DNA of 58,966 nt from Bordetella parapertussis (GCA_945875935.1 CAMCNE010000001.1:1-58966), one strand, 5' to 3'. Shown: positions 24,879 to 33,771, counted from the first letter of the stretch. Numbers and translations: made by a program. The notes: generated by a model from the sequence alone, not told the origin.

Positions 24879-25300
24879 GGCTTCAACGGGTTGGAATTTT
24901 GTGAAATGACGTGGGTGATGCCGTCAGGAATGCGCCGTGGCGCGAACCGGGTGATGTCGACGCAGGCGATGCGGATGCTGCCTTCGGTGAGCAGTTCCTC
25001 AGCCCGCCAGACTTGCTGCTCGATGGTGATCGACACGCGTGCCACAGCGGTCAGGCGCACCGTGATTGTGAGCAGATCGTCAAGGCGCGCCGGGCGCAGA
25101 TAGCGCACCCGGGTTTCGCTCACGACAAAGGCCGCCTCGTCGTCCACACGCATGCTTTCCTGGCTGAAGCCCAGCGAGCGCAGCCACTCGGTGCGCGCGC
25201 GCTCGAAGAACTTCAGGTAATTGGCAAAGAACACCACGCCGCCGGCATCGGTGTCTTCCCAGTAAACGCGCACCGGGTGTTCGAAGTCGTTCGCCGTCAT
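24875..25300 (-). CDS. ybgC: Tol-Pal-associated acyl-CoA thioesterase YbgC
   Basis: A 141-residue hot-dog-fold thioesterase with the active-site motif YWEDTDAGGVVFFANYLKFF (catalytic Asp near residue 18) and the ERARTEWLR helix. YbgC hydrolyses short acyl-CoA or acyl-ACP thioesters and travels with tolQRA in most proteobacteria. It starts the tol unit 47 bp downstream of nusB and overlaps tolQ by 4 bp. Confidence 0.94.
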   Translation of the reverse strand: MTANDFEHPVRVYWEDTDAGGVVFFANYLKFFERARTEWLRSLGFSQESMRVDDEAAFVVSETRVRYLRPARLDDLLTITVRLTAVARVSITIEQQVWRAEELLTEGSIRIACVDITRFAPRRIPDGITHVISQNSNPLKP

Positions 25301-25347
25301 GGGTGTTCGTGGCGCCGCGCGACCCGATTGCTGCCCGTGGGCCTGAG

Positions 25348-25875
25348 TCAGCGCCTGACCGCCCGTGCGGCCTCGACTTCGACGGCACGCAGGTCGGCCG
25401 CCATCTTGTCGATCACGCCATTGACGAACTTGTGGCCGTCGGTGCCACCAAAGCTCTTGGCGAGCTCGACCGCCTCGTTGATGACCACGCGGTAGGGGAT
25501 GTCGATGCAGTGCTTCAGCTCGTACACGCCGATCATCAGCACGCCGTGCTCGACCGGCGACAGCTCGCTCATCTTGCGATCAACGTGGCGACCAAGCGCC
25601 ACATCGATTTCGCTGGCCTGTTCGATGCAGCCGCGCAGCAGGGCTTCGAAGTGGGCTTCGTCACACGGCAGAAAGTCGTCCTGCGCGCGCATGTGGAGTT
25701 CGATTTCAGGCACCTGCTCACCCGACAGCAGCCAGTCGTACAGGCCTTGCAGGGCCAGCTCTCGCGAGCGCCGGCGCAGCGAATTCTTCGACGACTTGCC
25801 CGACGTTCGGCTGCGGCGCGCCGGAGCTTGCACTTCAGGTGTGTGTGTCGATGAGGGGGATTCGGCGTCGATCAC
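25348..25875 (-). CDS. nusB: Transcription antitermination factor NusB
   Basis: A protein of about 175 residues. The NusB fold is recognisable from RRRSRELALQGLYDWLLSG, then VEHGVLMIGVYELKHCIDIP and the conserved VVINEAVELAKSFGGTDGHK end. It has a longer than usual polar N-terminus (about 35 residues, Ser/Pro/Lys-rich). The start is taken as the GTG at 25875 because it overlaps the ribH stop as GTGA, the classic coupled arrangement; upstream codons in this frame belong to ribH. NusB with NusE binds boxA RNA to prevent termination in rRNA operons. The ribH-nusB pairing is conserved in proteobacteria. Confidence 0.93.
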   Translation of the reverse strand: MIDAESPSSTHTPEVQAPARRSRTSGKSSKNSLRRRSRELALQGLYDWLLSGEQVPEIELHMRAQDDFLPCDEAHFEALLRGCIEQASEIDVALGRHVDRKMSELSPVEHGVLMIGVYELKHCIDIPYRVVINEAVELAKSFGGTDGHKFVNGVIDKMAADLRAVEVEAARAVRR

Positions 25876-26336
25876 GAGAGCTTTTCCATCAACTGGGCCA
25901 TTTCGACAGCCACCCGGGCGGCATCGCGGCTTTTCTGTTCGGCCCGCGCCCAAGCCTGGGCTTCGTTGTCGACGGTGAGGATGGCGTTGGCCACCGGAAT
26001 CACGTGATCGAGTGCCACGCGGCTGACGCCCGCACCGCTTTCATTGGCGACCAGTTCGAAGTGATAGGTGTCGCCGCGGATGATGCAGCCCAGCGCGATC
26101 AGCGCGTCGTAGTTGCCGCTGTCGGCCATGGCCATCAGGACCACCGGGATTTCCAGCGCGCCGGGCACGGTGATGTGCTCGATGGATTCGTCGTCCACGC
26201 CCAGTGCGTGCAATTCGGCGATGCACGACTCGGCCATGCGCGTGGTGATCTCGGCGTTGAAACGAGCTTGCACGATGCCGACACAGAAGTCGACACCGTC
26301 GAGGATGGGCGTGTGGCCGGTGTCAGCACCTTGCAT
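25872..26336 (-). CDS. ribH: 6,7-dimethyl-8-ribityllumazine synthase (RibH)
   Basis: A 154-residue enzyme with the family landmarks ARFNAEITTRM, HITVPGALEIPVVL, DALIALGCIIRGDTYHFELV (catalytic His near residue 90) and PVANAILTVDNEAQAWARA. It condenses 3,4-dihydroxy-2-butanone 4-phosphate with the ribitylaminouracil to give lumazine, the direct precursor of riboflavin, in an icosahedral or pentameric shell. The start at 26336 follows ribBX by 23 bp. It is coupled to nusB. Confidence 0.96.
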   Translation of the reverse strand: MQGADTGHTPILDGVDFCVGIVQARFNAEITTRMAESCIAELHALGVDDESIEHITVPGALEIPVVLMAMADSGNYDALIALGCIIRGDTYHFELVANESGAGVSRVALDHVIPVANAILTVDNEAQAWARAEQKSRDAARVAVEMAQLMEKLS

Positions 26337-26359
26337 GGGAAATCCTCGGGGTTGGTTGA

Positions 26360-27472
26360 TCAATCGGTGCCTTGCGAGGCGTCTGCGGCGATGAAGCCGG
26401 TGACCTCGAGACCGTAGCCCACCATGCTGGGCATGCGCCTGGGGCTGCCCAGCAGTTTCATTTTGGCCACGCCCATGTCGCGCAGGATCTGCGCGCCGAT
26501 GCCGTAGGTGCGCAAGTCCATGGGCTGCGCACGCCTGGGGCTGGCATCTTGCGCGGGATTCAATCTGTCGAGCAGGGCGGCGGTGTTCTCGCCGCAGTTG
26601 AGCAGCACCGCGATGCCGCGCTCGCTGGCTTGCAACTGCGCCAGTGCCCGCGGTAGCGGCCACGAGTGGCTGCAGTGGCCGGCGTCGAGCAGGTCCATCA
26701 CCGACAGCGGCTCGTGCACGCGAACCAGCACCTCGTCTTGTGCCGTCCACTGGCCACGGGTGAGTGCCAGGTGCAGCCCGCCCGTGCGGTCGACGAACGA
26801 GGTGCAGCTGAATTCGCCTTGAGCGGTCATCAGCGTGCGCTGGCCGACGCGCTCGATCAGGGTTTCGTTTCGGCTGCGGTACTCGATCAGGTCGGCGATG
26901 GTGCCGATCTTCAGGCCGTGCTGCTGCGCGAAGACTTCGAGGTCGGGCAGCCGCGCCATCGTGCCGTCGTCGTTCATGATTTCGCAGATCACCGACGCCG
27001 GCGACAGCCCGGCCATCGCCGACAGGTCGCAGCCGGCTTCGGTGTGGCCGGCGCGCATGAGCACGCCGCCGTCTTGCGCTTGCAGCGGAAAGATGTGGCC
27101 GGGTTGCACCAGATCGCCAGCCTGCGCATCGCGTGCCACGGCGGCTTGCACGGTGCGTGCGCGGTCGGCTGCAGAGATTCCGGTGGTGACACCCGCAGCC
27201 GCTTCGATCGACACGGTGAAGGCGGTGCCATGCTGCGCGCCGTTCTTGAGTGCCATGGGCGGCAGCCGCAGGCGTTCGCAGCGCTCACGCGTGAGGGTCA
27301 GGCAGATCAGGCCGCGACCAAAGCGCGCCATGAAGTTGATGGTGTCGGCGGTGACGTGATCGGCAGCCACCACCAGATCACCTTCGTTTTCTCGATCTTC
27401 CTCGTCAACAAGGATGACCATGCGTCCGGCTGCCAGCTCGGTCAGCAGCTCGGGAATAGGGGAAATCGCCAT
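26360..27472 (-). CDS. ribBX: RibBX: DHBP synthase fused to a degenerate GTP cyclohydrolase II-like domain
   Basis: A 370-residue protein. Residues 1-205 are a complete 3,4-dihydroxy-2-butanone 4-phosphate synthase (VDEEDRENEGDLVVAADHVT, HTEAGCDLSAMAG, CEIMNDDGTMAR). The C-terminal half aligns with GTP cyclohydrolase II but has lost its chemistry. The zinc motif C-x10-C-x-C reads HEPLSVMDLLDAGHCSH, and the GTP-binding RQEGRGIG is replaced by LNCGENTAAL. This matches the RibBX variant described for proteobacteria, in which this domain lacks GTP cyclohydrolase II activity. True RibA must then be encoded elsewhere. The ATG at 27472 is chosen as the domain start. It lies between ribE and ribH. 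Confidence 0.92.
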   Translation of the reverse strand: MAISPIPELLTELAAGRMVILVDEEDRENEGDLVVAADHVTADTINFMARFGRGLICLTLTRERCERLRLPPMALKNGAQHGTAFTVSIEAAAGVTTGISAADRARTVQAAVARDAQAGDLVQPGHIFPLQAQDGGVLMRAGHTEAGCDLSAMAGLSPASVICEIMNDDGTMARLPDLEVFAQQHGLKIGTIADLIEYRSRNETLIERVGQRTLMTAQGEFSCTSFVDRTGGLHLALTRGQWTAQDEVLVRVHEPLSVMDLLDAGHCSHSWPLPRALAQLQASERGIAVLLNCGENTAALLDRLNPAQDASPRRAQPMDLRTYGIGAQILRDMGVAKMKLLGSPRRMPSMVGYGLEVTGFIAADASQGTD

Positions 27473-27537
27473 CGACGGATTGTAGGTGGCGGGTGCTGCC
27501 GCCACCGGTGTCAAAGCGGCTGTCTCGCGCCCGGTGT

Positions 27538-28170
27538 TCAGACGTGCGTGCGGGCCGGGGCCGAGAGCATGCGCTCGACGTAGCGCGCGATCAGGTCGAC
27601 CTCGAGATTGACCGCCACACCGGGATACAGCCGACCCAGCGCGGTGTTGTCGATGGTGTGCGGGATCAGGTTGATGCTGATCTCGCAGCCCTGGGCGTGA
27701 TCGGCCACCGAGTTGACCGTGAGGCTCACGCCGTTGACGGTGATCGAGCCCTTGTAGGCGAGAAAGCGCGCCAGGCTGCTTGGTATATCCAGCCGCAAGG
27801 TCCACGACTCGCCGGTGGCGGCAAAGTGCGTCACCACGCCGATGCCATCGACGTGGCCGCTCACCAGATGGCCGCCGAGCCGATCGTTGGCGCGCAGGGC
27901 TTTTTCAAGGTTGACCGCGCCGGTGGCAGCCAGTGCGGCGGTTCTGGCCAGGCTTTCGGCCGAGATGTCGACGGTGAAAGATGTGCGGCTGGCGTCCAGC
28001 GAGGTCACGGTCATGCAAGCGCCGTTGAGCGCGATGCTGTCGCCCAGGCCGACGTCGTCGAGGTAGCCCGCGGGCGTGGCGATGGTCAGCCGCTTGCCGT
28101 GCGATGCGTCGTCGCCCAGCGCTTGCACGTCGGTGATGCGGCCGAGGCCGGTGATGATGCCGGTGAACAT
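27538..28170 (-). CDS. ribE: Riboflavin synthase alpha chain (RibE)
   Basis: A 210-residue enzyme made of two homologous lumazine-binding halves. The first starts MFTGIITGLGRITDV, with IALNGACMTVTSLD. The second is GHLVSGHVDGIGVV with GSITVNGVSLTVNSV. It dismutates two lumazine molecules into riboflavin and the pyrimidine substrate of RibH. The ATG at 28170 begins the canonical MFTG N-terminus. It lies between ribD and ribBX on the same strand. There is no FMN riboswitch in the short gaps around it. Confidence 0.96.
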   Translation of the reverse strand: MFTGIITGLGRITDVQALGDDASHGKRLTIATPAGYLDDVGLGDSIALNGACMTVTSLDASRTSFTVDISAESLARTAALAATGAVNLEKALRANDRLGGHLVSGHVDGIGVVTHFAATGESWTLRLDIPSSLARFLAYKGSITVNGVSLTVNSVADHAQGCEISINLIPHTIDNTALGRLYPGVAVNLEVDLIARYVERMLSAPARTHV

Positions 28171-28205
28171 GAGGGCAGGCTCCGGGTTGCAGGTTTCAAA
28201 AGGGT

Positions 28206-29336
28206 TCAGCTGACACGCGGCCGCGCGAGGATGCGCAGATCGCATCCGACGCGCTCGATGTCATGGAAGCGCAGCTGGGGGGCGTGCGCCAGCGAGGCCA
28301 GCGGGCCGAACGCCGCCATGTCCAGGCCGCTGCCCAGCAGCTTGGGCGCGAGGTAGATCAGGTATTCATCGACCAGGCCTTCGTGCACCAGCGAGCCGTT
28401 GAGTTGGCCGCCGGCCTCGACGTGCAGCTCGTTGATGCCGCGCCGTGCCAGATCGGCCAGCATCGCCGTCAGGTCGACCTGGCCGTGTGCGCTGGCCATG
28501 TCGACGACCTCGATGCCGTGGGCGGTGAAGGCCTGCAGCCGATCGGCCGGTGGCCGCGCCGCGTACACCAATACCGAGTCGGGCTTTTGATAGATGCGTG
28601 CGGCCAGCGGCGACCTCAGCTGCGAATCGAGCACCACGCGCAGCGGTTGTCGTGGCGTGGGCACCAGCCGCACATCGAGTTGGGGATCGTCGTGGATCAG
28701 CGTGCCCGATCCGGTGAGCACCGCTCCGGCGCGACGCCGAAACGCGTGACCGTCGGCCCGCGCGGCCTCGCTGGTGATCCATTGGCTGCGCCCGTCGCCG
28801 AGCGCGGTGCGCCCGTCGAGCGAGGCCGCCACCTTGAGCCGCACCCAAGGGCGGCCGCGCAGCATGCGCGAGAAAAAGCCGATGTTCAGCTCGTGCGCCG
28901 CGTCGGCTTCGACGCCGGCAATCACCTCGATGCCCGCGGCGCGAAGGCGGGCTGCGCCCTGGCCGGCGACCAGCGGGTTGGGGTCTTCGATGGCCATCAC
29001 CACCCGGCCCACGCCGGCTTGCACCAGCGCGTCGCAGCAAGGCGGCGTGCGGCCGTGATGGGCGCACGGCTCGAGCGTGACGATGACCGTGGCGCCGCGC
29101 ACCGAGTGGCCGTGGGCGGCGGCATCGCGCAGCGCCATCACCTCGGCATGCGGCCCGCCGGCTTGCTGGGTGTGACCGCGGCCGATCACCGTGCCGTCGT
29201 CGGACACGATCAGGCAGCCCACGCGCGGGTTGGGCTCGCTCAGCGCCACCGCATCGGCGGCGAGCCACAACGCCTCGCGCATCCAGTGTGCGTGGGCGTC
29301 GTCGGCCTGACTGTCGGTGTCGGGCGTGGGGGTCAT
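28206..29336 (-). CDS. ribD: Bifunctional riboflavin deaminase/reductase RibD
   Basis: A 376-residue two-domain enzyme. The N-terminal cytidine-deaminase-like zinc domain shows PHAEVMAL and the PCAHHGRTPPC zinc ligands. The C-terminal reductase domain (about 155-370) is DHFR-like, with RLKVAASLDGRTALGDG and ELHVEAGGQLNGSLV. It catalyses the second and third committed steps of riboflavin synthesis. It begins 18 bp after the stop of the long pilV-like gene, so it may be read from the pilin operon promoter. Confidence 0.95.
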   Translation of the reverse strand: MTPTPDTDSQADDAHAHWMREALWLAADAVALSEPNPRVGCLIVSDDGTVIGRGHTQQAGGPHAEVMALRDAAAHGHSVRGATVIVTLEPCAHHGRTPPCCDALVQAGVGRVVMAIEDPNPLVAGQGAARLRAAGIEVIAGVEADAAHELNIGFFSRMLRGRPWVRLKVAASLDGRTALGDGRSQWITSEAARADGHAFRRRAGAVLTGSGTLIHDDPQLDVRLVPTPRQPLRVVLDSQLRSPLAARIYQKPDSVLVYAARPPADRLQAFTAHGIEVVDMASAHGQVDLTAMLADLARRGINELHVEAGGQLNGSLVHEGLVDEYLIYLAPKLLGSGLDMAAFGPLASLAHAPQLRFHDIERVGCDLRILARPRVS

Positions 29337-29354
29337 GGAGTTCGCGGTCCGGTC

Positions 29355-30617
29355 TCAGGGTTGGTGGGCAACGGTGGTGACAGGGGCGGTGGCCGCAGCC
29401 TTGAGATCGATTGTCGCGGCAGCCTCTGTGGGGCAGGCGAGATCTCCGCGTATCACCAGAAAGTTTTGTTGCTGCAGCGGAGCGTCGACGTTGCGGTAGA
29501 CCGACGGGTGTTCGTCGTTGCGGTCGATGGCACCGCTGCCGTCGAGGTCGTTCACGTAACGGCACACCCGCCGCTGCGTCGGCGCGGTGCCTATCGTCCA
29601 GCCCACGGGCACCAACACGCTCTGGCCCGACCAGCGCGGCGGATCGCCGGCGGCCACCACCACGCAGCGGTAGGCCACGAAGCGCTCGCCGGTGTCCTGC
29701 CAGAACGCCAGGCCGCGGCTGGCCGGTGTGGCGTCGAGCGCCACCGCCTCGCGGTGCACGCCATCGGCAGCGCGGTAGATCACGGTTTTTTGCGGCTCGG
29801 CGTTGCACCACGGCGAGGCCGGCGCGAGCATGCCCGGCAGCCCGACCGACAGCGCGAGTTCGAGCGGCGTGTCGTTGGCAGCCACCGGGTCGGGCGGGTC
29901 GGCGTTCGAAAAGCGCACCGTGCCACCGAGCAGCAGCGCCTTGAATTCGACGCACTGCGTCAGGTGTTCGGCCCGCAGGTCTGCGCTGGCCACCTCGGCC
30001 GGCACGCCGGTGCACTGCTCGACGACCTGTGCGGTGGCGACGTCGACCACGAAGGCGATGGTGGCCGAGGCCGTGGGCTTGAAGGCGCTGCGCCGCTCGT
30101 CGATGGGCGTGGCCGATGAGGGCAGGGCGTTGGCGAGCGCGCTGCCACTGAGCGCTCCGCGCAGGCTCGGCACCAAAGTGAGCGCGCCCGACAAGACGGG
30201 ATCTTGCGTCGACAGGGCCGACACGAGCACCGCTTGCTGCGTCGAGCCCTCGCGGCCTTGCCAGGTGATGTCCACGGTGGTCGAAGGCAGCAAGGCATTT
30301 GCCTCATCCACCTCACGACTCAAATGGAACACGGTGTTGAAGCGCTGCCCCGCCACGTCGGCGATCGTGCGCGAGCCTGAAGTCGACGGCTTTGAACCCG
30401 AGATGCGGTGGGCTTCGATCTCGTCGTGCGCCAGGCGAACTGCCTCGGAGCGCTGCCGTGCGGTGTCAGCGTGGGCCTGCAGCTGTCGATGCAGCTGGCC
30501 CATGCCCACCACGCCCAGGGACAGCACGAGCAGCGAGAACAGCACCTCGAGCAGGCTGACGCCGCGATGTGTGCGGCGCGCAGCGCGCGGCGATCGGGCC
30601 GGGACATGGTGCTGCAT
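29355..30617 (-). CDS. pilV: PilV-type minor pilin, unusually long
   Basis: A 420-residue protein with a type III (prepilin) signal: a basic leader, cleavage Gly, then VSLLEVLFSLLVLSLGVVGM with Glu at mature position 5. PilV-like proteins prime pilus assembly at the tip and normally have 150-250 residues. This one carries about 200 extra C-terminal residues that are Cys-containing and end in DLDGSGAIDRNDEHPS, which resembles an EF-hand or dockerin-type calcium loop. It shares one base with the preceding pilX stop/start. It ends 18 bp before ribD. Confidence 0.78.
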   Translation of the reverse strand: MQHHVPARSPRAARRTHRGVSLLEVLFSLLVLSLGVVGMGQLHRQLQAHADTARQRSEAVRLAHDEIEAHRISGSKPSTSGSRTIADVAGQRFNTVFHLSREVDEANALLPSTTVDITWQGREGSTQQAVLVSALSTQDPVLSGALTLVPSLRGALSGSALANALPSSATPIDERRSAFKPTASATIAFVVDVATAQVVEQCTGVPAEVASADLRAEHLTQCVEFKALLLGGTVRFSNADPPDPVAANDTPLELALSVGLPGMLAPASPWCNAEPQKTVIYRAADGVHREAVALDATPASRGLAFWQDTGERFVAYRCVVVAAGDPPRWSGQSVLVPVGWTIGTAPTQRRVCRYVNDLDGSGAIDRNDEHPSVYRNVDAPLQQQNFLVIRGDLACPTEAAATIDLKAAATAPVTTVAHQP

Positions 30618-31909
30618 CAGAAGTCTTTCCAGCTGCCCGGCACCTGCGCGAAGCTGCCGGTGTGCACCTGCAAGGCACGCAGCACGCCGGTGTCGCGGTG
30701 CAGGTCGGGCGCGCCGTTGCCCGAGTAGCCCGACTCGGACACCACCGCGCCGTGAACACTCGCCTGCGGTGCTGTGGCGGCGTCCCAGCGAACGCTCGCC
30801 GCGTAGAGCAGACCGTGCACGGTGACATCGCCACTGAGCACGGCTGCGCCGTGGACCACGATGAGCACCGGCTGCTCGGGCGAGCCCAAGGTGATCGGGC
30901 CGTCAAGCGTCGCGTCGCCATCGATGGAAATCATGCGGTTGCTTCCCGTGGTCTCGATGGCAGCAGCCAGGCGCGCGCCGCACGCGAAGCTGCAGTCGAG
31001 CTGCTGCACCGCGCCATGGCGGCGCCAACTCGCGCGGTCCAACCCGAATTGCGCCGCGAACAGCCTGTCGGGCGTGAGTGCGGCCAACGCGGCGTCGTGC
31101 GTCGATGCCGAGGCCTGGGCGGGGCTGCCCGGCGCGCTGCCCAGGCGCAGCGCCGTGCCGATCAGGCTGCCACCGGCGTGCACCGACACGCCGCCACTGG
31201 CGGCATCGGCGTTGTGCACGCCCAGCGCAGCGTCACCGGCGTCGACCGACTCGCGCGCCGTGAGCGCCGCCTGCGGCAGCACCGACACACCGGGCAGCAG
31301 CGCCAGCAGCACCTGCAGCCGCACCACCGAATCGGCCCGACTGTCATGTCCGGGCCGGCACGGCCCCGCGGCGTTGGAGCAACCGGTGGCGGTCAGCCGC
31401 ACCAGACCTGGCAGCGGCTCGGCAGTGAACTGCACGCTGAACGCGGGGCGCGGCGTGATGTCATCGCCCGCCGTGGCTGGAAACTGCGGGAACCCGCTCG
31501 AGGGGCATGCGCACGACCACGACCCGGCCGTGCGCAGGCACCCCGGCTGCAAGGCCAGGCTTTGCGAGCCGCTGGCCCAGCGCCTGGGTTCGTGGTGGCC
31601 AGAGGCGGTGTCTGAGGCCAAAAAGCGCTCGCGAAAAGACCGGCTGCCAGCTGAGTCCCCCTGCTCGCAGCGGTCGTCGACCGGCCGTGCCTGATTGAGC
31701 CGGGCGACGGCCCAATCGATGCCCGACTGCGCGGCCTCGAAGGCCTGAGCCTCGCGGTACTGATTGGCCGACAAGCGCTGTTCGAGCAGCAAGCTGCGGT
31801 GCGCGTAGGCGGCGGTCATCAGCATGGCAAACAGCAGCACCAGGCTGACGGCGAGCGTGGCGGCACCGCGCTGTCGGGCAAGGTGGATCGGGGCGTGAGC
31901 GCGCTGCAT
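30617..31909 (-). CDS. pilX: PilX-type minor pilin, unusually long
   Basis: A 430-residue protein. The N-terminus RQRGAATLAVSLVLLFAMLM followed by LEQRLSANQYREAQAFEAAQ is the PilX_N domain, which lacks the Glu5 of most pilins. Usual PilX proteins have about 200 residues. Here the C-terminal half is long and rich in short beta-like repeats (DATLDGPITLG, AAVLSGDVTVHGLLYAASV) that suggest a beta-helix or bactofilin-like fold. The ATG at 31909 is preferred over an upstream one because it starts the leader. It lies 10 bp after pilW. Confidence 0.75.
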   Translation of the reverse strand: MQRAHAPIHLARQRGAATLAVSLVLLFAMLMTAAYAHRSLLLEQRLSANQYREAQAFEAAQSGIDWAVARLNQARPVDDRCEQGDSAGSRSFRERFLASDTASGHHEPRRWASGSQSLALQPGCLRTAGSWSCACPSSGFPQFPATAGDDITPRPAFSVQFTAEPLPGLVRLTATGCSNAAGPCRPGHDSRADSVVRLQVLLALLPGVSVLPQAALTARESVDAGDAALGVHNADAASGGVSVHAGGSLIGTALRLGSAPGSPAQASASTHDAALAALTPDRLFAAQFGLDRASWRRHGAVQQLDCSFACGARLAAAIETTGSNRMISIDGDATLDGPITLGSPEQPVLIVVHGAAVLSGDVTVHGLLYAASVRWDAATAPQASVHGAVVSESGYSGNGAPDLHRDTGVLRALQVHTGSFAQVPGSWKDF

Positions 31910-31919
31910 CGGCCGGCTT

Positions 31920-32624
31920 TCAAACGGGGCAGCGCCCGGTGATCTCGTCGTTGCGCAGCCGCACCTCGGCGCGCGAAGTGCGCACGGCGCTGGCATCGGC
32001 CGCGCTGTGCGCTGCGACCGTCACGATCACGCTGCGCAGCGTCTGGCGTGGCGGGCAGGCGGTATCGCCCGCGGCGCAGTCTGTGCTGCACAGCGCGCCC
32101 AGATCGATCACGGTTTCAGCCGGCGTGAATTCGAGCGCGGCGACTTTCATGAGGCTCGCGTCCGTCATCGCCTGCCAACTGCCGCCGCCCAGGCGCATCT
32201 CGATCACTTGGTTGCGCAGCCTGAAGCCGAACTGCTCGTTGCTGTCGATGCTGTGGTTTTCGACACTGTCGCGCGAGTAGTGCAGGGTCAGGGCGCCAGC
32301 TGGTGCGGGTGCGGTGTCGATGGCGGCATAGGGGTTGGCGGCGACCGTGCGATCGGGTGGCGGCGCATCGCGCAGCCAAACCCCGGCGCCCGAGTCGGCC
32401 CAATGGCCGGCTCGGCGCAAGTCGCGCGCGATCAGGCTGGTGGTGCTGCGCAGGTCCTGGATCAGGCGGTTGTGTTCGATCAACGCGCGGCTTTCCTTCA
32501 GATGGGCCATCAGCACGCCGATGCCCGCGCCCACCAGCAGCACGCCGAGGGCCGAGCCGATCAGCAGTTCGATCAGCGACAGGCCGCGTTGCCGGCCGAT
32601 GGGGTTGGTGGGCTGCCGGGCCAT
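31920..32624 (-). CDS. pilW: PilW-type minor pilin
   Basis: A 234-residue protein with a prepilin leader and the processed N-terminus LSLIELLIGSALGVLLVGAG (Glu5 present), then a helical stretch SRALIEHNRLIQDLRSTTSL. The Cys-containing C-terminal part (GALCSTDCAAGDTACPPRQ) is typical for PilW. It is part of the fimT-pilE-pilW-pilX-pilV set of minor pilins needed for pilus initiation. It starts 1 bp after the pilE stop. Confidence 0.85.
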   Translation of the reverse strand: MARQPTNPIGRQRGLSLIELLIGSALGVLLVGAGIGVLMAHLKESRALIEHNRLIQDLRSTTSLIARDLRRAGHWADSGAGVWLRDAPPPDRTVAANPYAAIDTAPAPAGALTLHYSRDSVENHSIDSNEQFGFRLRNQVIEMRLGGGSWQAMTDASLMKVAALEFTPAETVIDLGALCSTDCAAGDTACPPRQTLRSVIVTVAAHSAADASAVRTSRAEVRLRNDEITGRCPV

Positions 32625-32625
32625 C

Positions 32626-33096
32626 TCACTGACCCCAGCAGCGGCGGTTGACCGACGACGGGTTGCTGGTGGACTCGGTCTCGCCCGAGGCGTAGGTGAG
32701 GTTGAGCCCGTCCATCGTCAGCCGCAACTGTTGGCATGCGGTGTCACGGCGTTGGGCACCGACCGCCACCGCGCGCACCGAGTAGCCGCTGGGCGATGCA
32801 GACTCGACGACGATGTCGTAATGGCCCGCCGCAGACGTGCTGGCCAGACCCAGCTGGCTCAGCTCGCCGTAGGCCTCATGGTTGGCGCGAAAGCGCTCCT
32901 GCGCCGTTTGCACCGTCATGAGAGCGACCAGCGCATCCGAGCGTCTGGCGGCGGCCAGCGTGCTGCTGAAGGCCGGGTAGGCGATCGATGACAAGATGCC
33001 CACGACGCTCAGGCTGAACACCATTTCCAGCAGGCTGAAGCCTGATTGGAAGGGCCGCCGCGTTGACGGTTGGAAGCGTGAAGAGGGTGTGTTCAT
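32626..33096 (-). CDS. pilE: PilE-like type IV pilin
   Basis: A 156-residue prepilin with leader QSG and mature start FSLLEMVFSLSVVGILSSIA (Glu5 present). The size and the ComP/PilE-type C-terminal region (QQLRLTMDGLNLTYASGE, then a terminal Cys loop) fit a minor pilin of the PilE type. The ATG at 33096 is the first one ahead of the leader, with a purine-rich GAAGAGGG just upstream. It sits second in the minor-pilin operon. Confidence 0.85.
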   Translation of the reverse strand: MNTPSSRFQPSTRRPFQSGFSLLEMVFSLSVVGILSSIAYPAFSSTLAAARRSDALVALMTVQTAQERFRANHEAYGELSQLGLASTSAAGHYDIVVESASPSGYSVRAVAVGAQRRDTACQQLRLTMDGLNLTYASGETESTSNPSSVNRRCWGQ

Positions 33097-33128
33097 GGGT
33101 CTTGCTCGGCTGTTGAAGGCAGGCGAAA

Positions 33129-33683
33129 TCAGCATGCGGGATAGCCGGCCAGCGCCGGACCGGGTGTCGTCGGGGTGCAGGTGCGCACACGCCCGAGCAC
33201 GTTCACCACATGGGAAATGGCGCGGCCCGAGGTGGCTGAAACTTTCAGGGTGCCTGCGGGCGTGGCGGTGGCGTGCAGCGGGTCGAAAACCATTGAGCTG
33301 ACGTTGGACTGCACGCGCAGCCGGCTCGATGACGACAGCGCCACCGTCTTGAACGCCACCGCGTCGGCCTCGCACATCGGTGTGTTTGACTCGGCTTCGC
33401 AGCGGCACTGGTTGCGCGCACCGGTGTGCATCACGTAGCAGCTGCCGCCGGTGCTTTCGTAAAAGCTCAGCCGCAGCGTTTCGTTGCGCGCGGCGGCTTC
33501 GCTGCGCAGCCACTGCACATCGCTTGCGAGTTGCGTGGCCAGCCCGGCGAGTCGCTGACGCTCGAGCAACCCGGTCAAATCGGGTGCGGCGGCGCACAGC
33601 AAGATGGCGGCGACGGCCACCGTGACCGCCGATTCGATCAGCGTCAGGCCGCGTTGTGGGTGGCAAGGGTGCAGTGAGTCCAT
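33129..33683 (-). CDS. fimT: FimT/GspH-type pseudopilin
   Basis: A 184-residue prepilin: leader MDSLHPCHPQRG, then LTLIESAVTVAVAAILLCAA with Glu5, followed by the GspH-domain segment QLASDVQWLRSEAAARNETL. FimT-like minor pilins sit near the pilus tip, and some bind DNA in natural transformation. It leads the five-gene pilin set and lies 88 bp downstream of nrdR on the same strand. Confidence 0.86.
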   Translation of the reverse strand: MDSLHPCHPQRGLTLIESAVTVAVAAILLCAAAPDLTGLLERQRLAGLATQLASDVQWLRSEAAARNETLRLSFYESTGGSCYVMHTGARNQCRCEAESNTPMCEADAVAFKTVALSSSSRLRVQSNVSSMVFDPLHATATPAGTLKVSATSGRAISHVVNVLGRVRTCTPTTPGPALAGYPAC

Positions 33684-33771
33684 GGGCTCACTGTAGAAAT
33701 GGCGCTCCGCTTTTGCGATCCCGCAAAAGGGGGCCGCGCGAGTGTTTCTGGGGTGCCCCCGAAAGGGGGTG

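Noticed and set aside
28170..29354. FMN riboswitch in the riboflavin gene cluster
   Set aside because: The gaps between pilV, ribD, ribE, ribBX and ribH are too short, and no conserved RFN elements were seen.
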